Shown piece by piece: positions 1-6,200 of a stretch of DNA of 9,408 nt. Each line of letters begins with the position of its first letter. The first letter of the stretch is position 1. The stretch is from an uncultured Rhodanobacter sp. (GTDB taxonomy: Bacteria; Pseudomonadota; Gammaproteobacteria; Xanthomonadales; Rhodanobacteraceae). The position numbers were made by a program, and so were the translations under genes. The notes beneath the pieces were generated by a model. That model was not told the origin of the DNA. It searched no databases and worked only from the letters and a program-made list of their open reading frames with translations. The DNA lies in NCBI GenBank assembly GCA_937906285.1, contig CALCWL010000418.1, positions 1 through 9,408 on the forward strand. Reading direction: 5' to 3'.

Positions 1-1
1 G

Positions 2-196
2 TACAACGCCGCCGAGGCGCTGCCGAACCTGATCAACCCGTTCTGGATGCTGCCGCTGCTCGGCGTGCTGGGGTTGAAGGCGCGCGACGTGGTCGGCTAC
101 ACCTTCGTGCAACTGGTGGTGCACGTGCCGCTGGTGCTGGGCATGCTGTGGCTGCTGGGCATGACGCTGAGCTACGTGCCGCCGGTCATGCCGTAG
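2..196 (+). CDS. atoE: Short-chain fatty acid transporter, AtoE family (C-terminal fragment, 5' end outside window)
   Basis: Only the last 64 codons are present; the reading frame is open to the left edge and ends at TAG (194-196). The visible residues include EALPNLINPFWMLPLLG followed by GLKARDVVGYTFVQLVVHVP, then a hydrophobic segment and the tail YVPPVMP. I recognise this as the C-terminus of the AtoE family (about 440 residues in E. coli), inner-membrane carriers linked to uptake of short-chain fatty acids such as acetoacetate or butyrate. The fragment would be the last cytoplasmic turn plus the final transmembrane helix. The stop codon abuts the left arm of a long inverted repeat, so transcription probably ends there. 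The family call is fairly secure; the exact substrate is not visible, and an anion transporter of the related DcuC type is a less likely alternative. Confidence 0.82.
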   Translation, partial: YNAAEALPNLINPFWMLPLLGVLGLKARDVVGYTFVQLVVHVPLVLGMLWLLGMTLSYVPPVMP

Positions 197-305
197 AGTG
201 GGGAGTGAGTGGAGAGGAGTGAGAAGTGAGAGAACGCGCACCGCGCCGATCGTGGGCGCTCATGCTCTCTCTCACTTCTCACTCCCCTCCACTCACTTCC
301 GACTC
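196..305. repeat. Long imperfect inverted repeat (38-bp arms, 34-nt loop) between convergent genes
   Basis: The left arm at 196-233 and the reverse complement of the right arm at 268-305 agree at 35 of 38 positions, with mismatches at arm positions 5, 8 and 20. The plus strand of the left arm contains no C at all. It is built from a heptamer: GAGTGAG at 203-209 and 217-223, and AAGTGAG at 224-230. The 34-nt loop (234-267) is ordinary GC-rich sequence. The left arm starts on the last base of the upstream stop codon, and the right arm ends one base before the stop codon of the convergent permease gene. RNA from either strand would fold into a very long hairpin, so it could act as a bidirectional transcription end. 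No T-run follows. It could equally be a copy of a dispersed palindromic repeat family. The structure is read directly; its role is inferred. Confidence 0.85.
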
Positions 306-1631
306 CTAGAGTTCGCGCAGCGCGGTAGTGACCGGCAGGCGCGCGGCACGCACGGCGGGGAACAGACCGCCGATGAAGCCGATCGCCAGCGCCCACTTCA
401 GGCCGGTCCACAGCAGCGCGGGGGTCACCGCCAGCTTGAAGCTGAGTGTGCCCACCGTGCCTTGGGCCAGGGTCGAGGCGCTGTAGCCGTTGAACACCAG
501 CCAGGCCAGCGCTCCGCCGACGAGGCCGCCGAGCAGGGCCAGCAGCATCGTTTCCAGCATCACCGCCACCACCACCGGCAGGCCGCGGAAGCCGATCGCG
601 CGCAACGTGGCGATCTCGCGGGCACGCGTGGCGACGGTGGCGAACATGGTGTTGAGCGCGCCGAACACCGCGCCGATGGCCATGATCACGCCGACCACGA
701 TGCCGATGATGGTGATCGCCTTGGTGACGCCTTCGGACTGCTTGCGGAAGTAATCCAGCGTGGTGCTGGTGTCCACCTGCAGGCGCGGGTCGGCGGCCAG
801 CGCGGCCTTGAACGCGTCGTAGGCCGCAGGACTGGTCAGGCGCACGAACACCGACGTGCGGCTGCTGCCGCGGCGGTAGGTATCGGCGACCACGTTGGAG
901 TCGCCCCACAGTTCCGAGTCCATCGCGTTGCCCGACTCGAACACACCAGCCACGGTCCACACCTGGCTGCCCAGCTTGATCTCGCGGCCCGGCGCCAGCC
1001 CGGCGAACTGGCGTTGCGCCCCCTTGCCCACCACCAGTTCGCGCAGGCCAGGCTTGAATTTGCGCCCGGAGACGATCTTCACTTCCGGACGCAGCGTCCA
1101 GGCCTGCTCGCCGACGCCGCGCATCTGCACGCTGCCCTCGTCGCCGCTGCCGTCGTTGAGCGGCAGGTTCGCCGCCACCACCAGTTCCGGCGAGGCGATC
1201 GGCTTGCCCGCGGCGTCGCGAGCGATGCCCGGCGCCTGCGCGATCACCGTGGTGCTCGCATTGTCGAGTACCGAGGATACTTCCGACGCCGAACCGCCGC
1301 GCAGCACGATGGCGGTGTCGGCGCTGCCGCTACGGCCCAGTGTCTGCTGGTAGCCGGCGCCCATCGCCAGCATCGACACCAGCACCGCGACCACGCCGGC
1401 GATGCCGATGACCACCACCGACGAAGCGCCGAGGCGCTGCGGCAGGGTGCTGACGCCGACCCGAGTGACCGAACCCGCCTGCCGGCCGCTGCGCGCCAGC
1501 AGCATCCACAGCGCGAACAGCACGGCCAGCGCCAGCAGTACCGGCCACGGCAGCGCGGTCCAGGCAACGATGCCGGCGACGACGATCAGACAAAGGCTGA
1601 AGCTGCGCAGAAACGATTTCAATTTGTTCAT
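306..1631 (-). CDS. ABC transporter permease, FtsX/MacB type (second permease of exporter)
   Basis: This 441-residue integral membrane protein is the last gene of the exporter operon. A C-terminal FtsX domain is visible: a helix at about 304-330, the conserved cytoplasmic coupling segment REIATLRAIGF (338-348), and helices at about 352-380 and 402-426 ending in LFPAVRAARLP. A further helix lies at 69-91, followed by a large periplasmic domain at about 92-300 of the MacB core type. Unlike its partner it has an extra hydrophobic stretch at residues 11-46 before the canonical first helix. I chose the ATG at 1631 because AAGGAG (minus strand, 1640-1645) lies 8 nt upstream; an in-frame ATG at 1664 would overlap the previous gene and has no such signal. 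The gap to the upstream permease gene is 13 nt, and the ribosome site overlaps that gene's stop codon, which suggests coupled translation. Substrate unknown. Confidence 0.9.
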   Translation of the reverse strand: MNKLKSFLRSFSLCLIVVAGIVAWTALPWPVLLALAVLFALWMLLARSGRQAGSVTRVGVSTLPQRLGASSVVVIGIAGVVAVLVSMLAMGAGYQQTLGRSGSADTAIVLRGGSASEVSSVLDNASTTVIAQAPGIARDAAGKPIASPELVVAANLPLNDGSGDEGSVQMRGVGEQAWTLRPEVKIVSGRKFKPGLRELVVGKGAQRQFAGLAPGREIKLGSQVWTVAGVFESGNAMDSELWGDSNVVADTYRRGSSRTSVFVRLTSPAAYDAFKAALAADPRLQVDTSTTLDYFRKQSEGVTKAITIIGIVVGVIMAIGAVFGALNTMFATVATRAREIATLRAIGFRGLPVVVAVMLETMLLALLGGLVGGALAWLVFNGYSASTLAQGTVGTLSFKLAVTPALLWTGLKWALAIGFIGGLFPAVRAARLPVTTALREL

Positions 1632-1644
1632 GGCGAATGCTCCT

Positions 1645-2811
1645 TCAGCGGCCGGCCAGCGCATCGACGATGTTCAGGCGCATCGCCCGCAGCGCGGGCA
1701 GCACCCCCACCAGCAGGCCGATGGCGAGCATCAGGCCCACGCCCAGCAGCCAGCTGCCCGCGTGCACCGGCGGCATGTTGATCACGCCGCCGCTGCCGGC
1801 GCTGACGACCGGCCCCAGCACCGCCGCCAGCCCGAGTCCCAGCACGCCGCCGAGCAACACCAGCAGCACCGACTCGGCCAGCACGATCAGCAGCACGCTG
1901 GTGCTGGAGAAGCCGATGGTCTTCATCACCGCCAGCTCCGAGGTGCGCTCGCGCACCGCCTGCGCCATCGTGTTGCCGGTGAGGAACAGCAGCGTGAAGA
2001 ACACCGCGCCCATGATCGAGAACACGATCAGGCCGACGTTCGCCATCTGCTTGATCCACGACGCCATCGCGGCCTGTTCGGTCTGCGTCTTGGTCTCGTG
2101 GTCGGAATTGGCCGACAGCGCGTCGATCGCCTGCACCACCCGGTCGGCCTGGGCAGGATCGGCGACGCGGCTGACGTACCAGCCCACCGCCCCCTGGTTG
2201 TAGGGATTGGACTCGTCGAAGTATTTCCAGTGCATCAGGATGCCGCCCTGCAGGAACTCGCCGTGGTCGGGATCCTTCGCGTGCATGATGCCGGCGATGT
2301 CGAAGGTCCAGGTCTTGCTGCCGTCGCGGTTGGGGAAGATGTTCGACATCAGCGGAATCTTGTCGCCGACCTTCCAGTGGTACTTCTTCGCCAGCACGTC
2401 GCCGACCAGCACGCCGGTGCGGGTGGCGTCGAAGGCCTTGCGTTCCTCCGGCGCGATGACGATTTCCGGGTACATGTCGACGTAGTTCGGACTGACCGCG
2501 AAGGTAAAGATCTGGTTGCGCGGATCCTGGTAGGCGCCGCCGAACCAGTTGGCGAAGGCCACGGCCTTCACGCCGGGCACGGTCGCGATCTTCGCCTCGA
2601 GCGCCGACGGCAAGGGCTGGATGAACGACAGCTTCGAGCCGGTCTGCAGGCGTTCGGCGCCAACCGCGCTCTTGCCGGCGTTGGCGAAGCTGGTGCGCAC
2701 GCCGTCGAGCATGCCGAACAGCAGGAATGCCGCGACGATCGAGACCAGGGTGAGAATGGTGCGGGTCTTGCGCCGGAACAGCGCGGCCCAGATCAGGTGG
2801 AGGTATTTCAT
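1645..2811 (-). CDS. ABC transporter permease, FtsX/MacB type (first permease of exporter)
   Basis: This 388-residue membrane protein has the standard four-helix MacB/FtsX layout: helix 1 at about 17-36 after a basic start (FRRKTRT), a periplasmic domain at about 37-255, and helices at about 258-280, 303-330 and 353-375. The cytoplasmic coupling motif RTSELAVMKTIGF (289-301) sits between helices 2 and 3, where these permeases touch the ATPase. The tail LPALRAMRLN is typical. GAGGA (minus strand, 2819-2823) overlaps the TGA of the ATPase gene and lies 7 nt before the ATG, so the two genes are probably translationally coupled. Members of this family do not move substrate through the membrane like classical pumps; they use ATP-driven movement to act on periplasmic or membrane substrates. 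It is clearly different in sequence from the adjacent permease, so a heterodimer is likely. Confidence 0.92.
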   Translation of the reverse strand: MKYLHLIWAALFRRKTRTILTLVSIVAAFLLFGMLDGVRTSFANAGKSAVGAERLQTGSKLSFIQPLPSALEAKIATVPGVKAVAFANWFGGAYQDPRNQIFTFAVSPNYVDMYPEIVIAPEERKAFDATRTGVLVGDVLAKKYHWKVGDKIPLMSNIFPNRDGSKTWTFDIAGIMHAKDPDHGEFLQGGILMHWKYFDESNPYNQGAVGWYVSRVADPAQADRVVQAIDALSANSDHETKTQTEQAAMASWIKQMANVGLIVFSIMGAVFFTLLFLTGNTMAQAVRERTSELAVMKTIGFSSTSVLLIVLAESVLLVLLGGVLGLGLAAVLGPVVSAGSGGVINMPPVHAGSWLLGVGLMLAIGLLVGVLPALRAMRLNIVDALAGR

Positions 2812-2821
2812 GGCGCCGTCC

Positions 2822-3508
2822 TCATGCCGTGACTTGTTCGACGAGGGTGCCCTTGTCCAGATGCAGGGTATGGCTGGCGTATTCGGCCGCCTTGGGATCG
2901 TGCGTGACCATCACGATGGTCTTGCCGTGTTCGCGGTTGAGCTGCTGCAGCAGGCCGAGCACGTCCTCGGCGGACTGGCGATCGAGGTCGCCGGTGGGCT
3001 CGTCGCAAACCAGTAGTTCCGGGTCGGAGACGATCGCGCGGGCGATCGCCACGCGCTGCTGCTGGCCCCCGGAGAGTTCGCCCGGCTTGTGGCTGCCGCG
3101 GTCGGCCAGGCCGACCAGCTGCAAGGCGATGGCGGCGTTCTTCTTGCGCTGTGCTGCCGACAACTTGGTCAGCAACAGCGGCAGTTCCACGTTGCGCTGC
3201 GCCGACAGCATCGGCATCAGGTTGTAGAACTGGAAGATGAAGCCGACGTTGGACGCACGCCACCTGGCCAGCGCGCCGGCGCCGAGCTGGTCGATGCGCT
3301 GGCCGCCCACGCTGATGCTGCCGGCGCTCGGCGCGTCGAGTCCGCCGATCAGGTTCAGCAAGGTGGTCTTGCCCGAACCGGACGGCCCCATCAACGCCAG
3401 GAAATCGCCCTCGGCGATGTCCAGGTTGACGTGGTGCAGTACTTCGACTCTCTGCTTGCCGCGTTCGTAGGTCTTGGCAAGGTCCCGGATCTCGATCAGC
3501 GTGCCCAT
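2822..3508 (-). CDS. ABC transporter ATP-binding protein, MacB/LolD/FtsE-like
   Basis: This 228-residue cytoplasmic ATPase powers the exporter. All nucleotide-binding motifs are intact: Walker A GPSGSGKTT (41-49), Q-loop Q93 in FIFQFYNLMP, signature LSGGQ (145-149), Walker B LLVCDE with catalytic E170, D-loop DLD (174-176), and the switch histidine H203 in VTHDP. The length and the segment QFYNLMPMLSAQRNVELPL are typical of the MacB/LolD/FtsE subfamily, which works with FtsX-type permeases. The start at 3508 is preceded by GGAGA 6 nt upstream. An in-frame upstream ATG (3664) would overlap the adaptor gene and give unlikely basic, cysteine-rich sequence. It follows the adaptor gene by 46 nt and precedes the first permease gene by 10 nt, so it belongs to the same transcript. 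Confidence 0.95.
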   Translation of the reverse strand: MGTLIEIRDLAKTYERGKQRVEVLHHVNLDIAEGDFLALMGPSGSGKTTLLNLIGGLDAPSAGSISVGGQRIDQLGAGALARWRASNVGFIFQFYNLMPMLSAQRNVELPLLLTKLSAAQRKKNAAIALQLVGLADRGSHKPGELSGGQQQRVAIARAIVSDPELLVCDEPTGDLDRQSAEDVLGLLQQLNREHGKTIVMVTHDPKAAEYASHTLHLDKGTLVEQVTA

Positions 3509-3554
3509 GGCAATTCTCCGATGAACATTGGATTTTCCGCAGGAGGTGGAACGA

Positions 3555-4793
3555 CTACGGTTTCTTGATCTGGACGTCCGAACCGTCATGCAATTCGGCC
3601 GGTGGCGACACCACCACGGTTTCTCCCGGCTGCACCGCTGCCGGCAACAGGCGCAGGTCGCCATAAGTCTGCGTGGCGGGCGCCACCTTGCGCTGGCGCA
3701 CGCGATCGCCGTCGAGCACGAACACCACGCTGTGGCCGTCGCGTTGCGCGATCGCGGTGGGCGGCACCAGCACGCCTTGCGGCGGCACCTTGCCCGCGGT
3801 CGCCGGCTTCTGTTCCAGGAACGACACCCGCACGCCCATGTCCGGCACGATCCGCGCGTCCTTCTTCTCCAGCGCCACCCTCACCTTGACGGTGGCTTTG
3901 CCGCGGTCGGCGGTGGGCACGATGGCGATGACATGGGCGGGAATCTTCCAGTCCGGATAGGCATCGAGCACCGCCTCGGCGGGCATGTCCGGCTGCACGC
4001 GCCCGATGTACGCCTCGTTGACGTCAACGTCCACTTCCAGCGAGTCCATATCCACGATCGTGCCCACGCCGGTGCGGGTGAAGCCGCCGCCGGCGGACAG
4101 CGGCGAGATGATCTCGCCGACCTGCGCGTCCTTGGTGGTGACGACGCCGCCGAACGGTGCGCGCACCACGGTGTAGTCGAAATTGACCTGGGCCTGCGCT
4201 GCCTGCGCATCGGCCGCGGTCGCCTGCTTCTGCTGCGCGGCCAGCTGGGCGCGCGCGCTGTCGAGCCGGGTGCGCGCCTGCTCGGCCGTCTGTTTCGGCA
4301 CCAGGCCCTGTGCGGCGAGCTGCTGTTCGCGCGCGGCATCACGCTCGTTTTGCGCCAGCTGCACCTTGTATTGCGCCACCAGCGCGTGGGCGGCCGCGGC
4401 CTGCGCGTGTGCCGCCTGCAGAGCGGCCTTCCACGCGCTGTCGTCCAGCCTGGCCAGCACCTGGCCCTTGCTCACCCGGTCGCCTTCCTCGATCAGCACC
4501 GCGGTCAGCGTGCCGGTGATCTGCGCCGACACTGTCGCCTGGCGCCGCGCGGTGACGTAACCGGTGGCCTGCAGCACCGCGCCGGCCTCGCCGCCGGCGC
4601 TGGGCGCCACGGCGATGGCGGTCTGCACGAGCACCGCGCGATGGCCGAAGAACAACCGCGCAGCGCCACCGAGCAGCAACAGCACCACCACCGCGGCGCC
4701 GCCGATCCACAGCCAGCGCCCCGGATTGCGTCCCTGGTCTTCGCGCTGGTGGCGCTCGATGCGCAGTTCCTTCAACAGTTCGGCGTTGTCCAC
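3555..4793 (-). CDS. Periplasmic adaptor (membrane fusion protein), HlyD/MacA type
   Basis: This protein is about 412 residues long and is anchored in the inner membrane by one N-terminal helix (about 28-48). It then shows a first half-lipoyl segment (about 85-118, with GDRVSKGQVLARLDD), an Ala/Gln-rich coiled-coil hairpin (about 120-205), a second lipoyl half at VVRAPFGGVVTTKDAQVGE (209-227), and beta-barrel and membrane-proximal domains to the end. This is the order of MacA-like adaptors, which bridge an inner-membrane pump to a TolC-type outer channel. No TolC-like gene is in the window. I favour a GTG start at 4793 because AGGAG (minus strand, 4799-4803) lies 5 nt upstream and the resulting start, MDNAELLKELR, looks natural. 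ATG codons at 4838, 4835 and 4817 are in frame but have no good ribosome site. It is first in the four-gene operon. Confidence 0.9.
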   Translation of the reverse strand: MDNAELLKELRIERHQREDQGRNPGRWLWIGGAAVVVLLLLGGAARLFFGHRAVLVQTAIAVAPSAGGEAGAVLQATGYVTARRQATVSAQITGTLTAVLIEEGDRVSKGQVLARLDDSAWKAALQAAHAQAAAAHALVAQYKVQLAQNERDAAREQQLAAQGLVPKQTAEQARTRLDSARAQLAAQQKQATAADAQAAQAQVNFDYTVVRAPFGGVVTTKDAQVGEIISPLSAGGGFTRTGVGTIVDMDSLEVDVDVNEAYIGRVQPDMPAEAVLDAYPDWKIPAHVIAIVPTADRGKATVKVRVALEKKDARIVPDMGVRVSFLEQKPATAGKVPPQGVLVPPTAIAQRDGHSVVFVLDGDRVRQRKVAPATQTYGDLRLLPAAVQPGETVVVSPPAELHDGSDVQIKKP

Positions 4794-4798
4794 ATCCA

Positions 4799-4803
4799 CT
4801 CCT
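4799..4803 (-). promoter_or_regulatory. Ribosome binding site AGGAG for the adaptor gene
   Basis: On the minus strand AGGAG is followed by 5 nt and then GTG at 4793. It is the only strong Shine-Dalgarno match near any candidate start of the adaptor gene, and it decides between the GTG start and the upstream ATG codons. This is inferred from sequence only. Confidence 0.55.
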
Positions 4804-4886
4804 GTCCAGACGGCCATGTTCCCGGCATGGACCATCATGGACGCGCTGCCGGCACGCTGCCAGAGCAGCGCATCAACCCTCGCCGG

Positions 4887-4898
4887 TGACAGATGTCA
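4887..4898. promoter_or_regulatory. Candidate operator palindrome TGACA-GA-TGTCA
   Basis: A perfect 5-2-5 inverted repeat lies in the divergent spacer between the exporter operon (start at 4793) and the FAH-family gene (start at 5013). The core ACA-NN-TGT has the shape of sites bound by dimeric winged-helix repressors of the BlaI/MecI/CopY type, but other dimeric regulators would also fit. It is 94 bp upstream of the adaptor GTG and 114 bp upstream of the FAH ATG, so control of the exporter, of the FAH gene or of both is possible. No regulator gene is in the window. The palindrome is a direct observation; its function is a guess. Confidence 0.4.
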
Positions 4899-4999
4899 TC
4901 CATCGGCCCTCGTCGCCCCGTACATGACGAACGGCGGCGCGCCGGATCGACACGCCACCTCCGACCTCTGGCGCTGCTCCAGCCAGACCCCGGCTTTGC

Positions 5000-5005
5000 T
5001 ACGCT
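5000..5005 (+). promoter_or_regulatory. Possible -10 element of a leaderless promoter for the FAH-family gene
   Basis: TACGCT ends 7 nt before the ATG at 5013, the distance expected between a -10 box and the transcription start. No Shine-Dalgarno sequence lies before this ATG (the preceding bases are CTTGCGGCC). Together this suggests a leaderless mRNA beginning at or near the A of the start codon. No good -35 box is visible, so the call is tentative. Confidence 0.4.
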
Positions 5006-5012
5006 TGCGGCC

Positions 5013-5699
5013 ATGAACTACGTCCTCGCCGCGCCTGCCATCCCCAGCCTGCCGATCATCGGTTCCGACCGGCGTTTCCCGATCCGCCGGGTGTTCTGCA
5101 TCGGCCGCAACTACGCCGAGCATGCGCGCGAGATGGGCGCCACGGTGGACAAGGCCGCGCCGATGTTTTTCTGCAAGCCGGCCGACGCGGTGGTCAGCGA
5201 CGGCGCCGACGTGCCCTACCCCACGGCGACCGCCGACCTGCACCACGAAGTGGAGATGGTGGTGGCGCTGGGCGCCGGCGGGCACGACCTCGATCCGGCC
5301 GCCGCCGCCGCGCTGGTCTGGGGCTACGGCGTGGGGCTGGACCTGACCCGCCGCGATCTGCAGGCGCAGGCCAAGGCGAAGGGCCATCCATGGGACGTGG
5401 CCAAGGCGTTCGACCACTCCGCGCCGGTTTCCGCGCTGCGCCCGGCGGCGCAAGCGCACGTCGGCGCGGACACCGTGCTGCGCCTGCACGTCAATGGCAA
5501 ACTGCGCCAGCAGGCCGGGCTGGGCGACATGATCCACGACGTGCCGCACATCATCGCCGCGCTGTCGCGGCTGTTCGAGCTGAAGCCAGGCGACCTGATC
5601 TTTACCGGCACCCCCGCGGGCGTGGCGGCATTGCAGCGTGGCGACCGGTTCCACGCCGAGCTGGCTGGCGTCGCCGAGCTGGCGGGGCAGATCGTCTGA
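5013..5699 (+). CDS. Fumarylacetoacetate hydrolase (FAH) family protein, YcgM/FAHD1-like
   Basis: This 228-residue cytoplasmic enzyme is the usual length of the single-domain FAH family. Conserved parts are RVFCIGRNYAEH (26-37), the metal-binding acids E79 and E81 in LHHEVEM and D110 in GVGLDLTRRD, the segment GHPWDVAKAFDHSAPVS (124-140), and IFTGTPAGV (196-204). These match the YcgM/FAHD1/fumarylpyruvate hydrolase branch, which binds Mg or Mn and cleaves C-C bonds in acylpyruvates or decarboxylates oxaloacetate. The exact substrate cannot be read, and no aromatic-degradation genes are adjacent to guide it. I chose the ATG at 5013 because homology begins just after it and a -10-like element fits a leaderless start; an upstream in-frame ATG at 4893 would add 40 unlikely residues. 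It is divergent from the exporter operon, with 219 bp between starts. Confidence 0.9.
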   Translation: MNYVLAAPAIPSLPIIGSDRRFPIRRVFCIGRNYAEHAREMGATVDKAAPMFFCKPADAVVSDGADVPYPTATADLHHEVEMVVALGAGGHDLDPAAAAALVWGYGVGLDLTRRDLQAQAKAKGHPWDVAKAFDHSAPVSALRPAAQAHVGADTVLRLHVNGKLRQQAGLGDMIHDVPHIIAALSRLFELKPGDLIFTGTPAGVAALQRGDRFHAELAGVAELAGQIV

Positions 5700-5740
5700 C
5701 ACCGCGTTTCGTCACCTGTCCCGCGCCCCCCATGCTGCGC

Positions 5741-5746
5741 TAGAGT
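5741..5746 (+). promoter_or_regulatory. Possible -10 element (TAGAGT) upstream of mscL
   Basis: TAGAGT matches TATAAT at four of six positions and lies 35 bp before the mscL ATG, in the 82-bp gap after the FAH-family gene. No convincing -35 hexamer is present. If real, it would give mscL its own promoter, with transcription starting near or within the inverted repeat at 5751-5764. Confidence 0.3.
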
Positions 5747-5750
5747 CCTC

Positions 5751-5764
5751 CTGCCATCTGGCAG
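5751..5764. repeat. Short perfect inverted repeat CTGCCA-TC-TGGCAG in the mscL leader
   Basis: Six-base arms separated by 2 nt end 4 nt before the GGGGAG ribosome site of mscL (5769-5774). It could be an operator overlapping the start of transcription, or a small hairpin in the mRNA leader. Nothing else supports either role. Confidence 0.35.
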
Positions 5765-5781
5765 ACCCGGGGAGAAAACGC

Positions 5782-6195
5782 ATGAGCATGCTGCAGGAAT
5801 TCAAGGCGTTCGCGATGCGCGGCAACGTCATGGACATGGCCGTCGGTATCGTCATCGGCGGTGCGTTCGGCAAGATCGTCAGCTCGCTGGTCAGCGACGT
5901 GATCATGCCGCCGATCGGCTGGATCACCGGCGGCATCGACTTCTCCAAACTGAAGTGGGTGATCAAGCCGGCCGACGACAGCGATCCGGCACACAAGATT
6001 GCCGAGGTGGCGATCAGCTACGGCAGCTTCATCAACACCATCATCACTTTCATCATCATCGCGTTCGCGATCTTCATGGTGATCAAGGCGATGAACCGCA
6101 TGCAGAGGAAGCAGGAGGAGGCGCCCGCCGCGCCGCCGGCCGACGTCGCCCTGCTCACCGAGATTCGCGACCTGCTGAAGAACAGACAGCCGTGA
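5782..6195 (+). CDS. mscL: Large-conductance mechanosensitive channel MscL
   Basis: This 137-residue inner-membrane protein assembles, in the known family, as a homopentamer that opens under membrane tension and releases solutes during hypo-osmotic shock. The sequence is a complete, normal-length MscL (136 residues in E. coli). It has the amphipathic N-terminal segment MLQEFKAFAMRGNVMDMAVG, TM1 at about 15-45 with the glycine/alanine pore-lining face VGIVIGGAFGKIV (21-33) and VSDVIMPPIG, a periplasmic loop at about 46-77, TM2 at about 80-102, and a charged cytoplasmic tail ending in a helix (LLTEIRDLLKNRQ) that would form the pentameric bundle. GGGGAG lies 7 nt before the ATG. It probably forms its own transcription unit between the FAH gene and a strong downstream hairpin. 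Confidence 0.97.
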   Translation: MSMLQEFKAFAMRGNVMDMAVGIVIGGAFGKIVSSLVSDVIMPPIGWITGGIDFSKLKWVIKPADDSDPAHKIAEVAISYGSFINTIITFIIIAFAIFMVIKAMNRMQRKQEEAPAAPPADVALLTEIRDLLKNRQP

Positions 6196-6200
6196 CCCGC

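Larger units (their letters stand above)
4804..5012. other. Divergent intergenic region between exporter operon and FAH-family gene
   Basis: About 210 bp without a supported gene. It holds the palindrome at 4887-4898 and the -10-like element at 5000-5005. I found no clear minus-strand promoter for the exporter operon: ATGACA (minus strand, 4899-4894) resembles a -35 box, but no good -10 lies 16-18 bp further on. If the adaptor starts at an upstream ATG (4838 or 4817), up to 15 codons of that gene extend into this region. Confidence 0.6.

Noticed and set aside
196..305. Terminal inverted repeats of an insertion sequence
   Set aside because: Only 34 nt lie between the arms, with no transposase and no target-site duplication visible; both flanking genes are intact at their ends. 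A non-autonomous or REP-like repeat remains possible.
198..1781. A 527-codon plus-strand frame across the inverted repeat and the second permease gene
   Set aside because: Low-complexity composition (Arg, Gln, His, Ala), no domain, no ribosome site, and it lies opposite a clear FtsX-type permease. The inverted repeat merely supplies its first codons.
3528..4889. A 453-codon plus-strand frame opposite the adaptor gene
   Set aside because: Arg/His/Gly-rich composition without a domain; the minus strand shows the complete lipoyl, coiled-coil and barrel layout of an adaptor.
4894..4899. ATGACA on the minus strand as a -35 box for the exporter operon
   Set aside because: It matches TTGACA at five of six bases, but 17 bp further only TTGATG is found, which is a poor -10. 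I kept the palindrome as an operator candidate but not this promoter.
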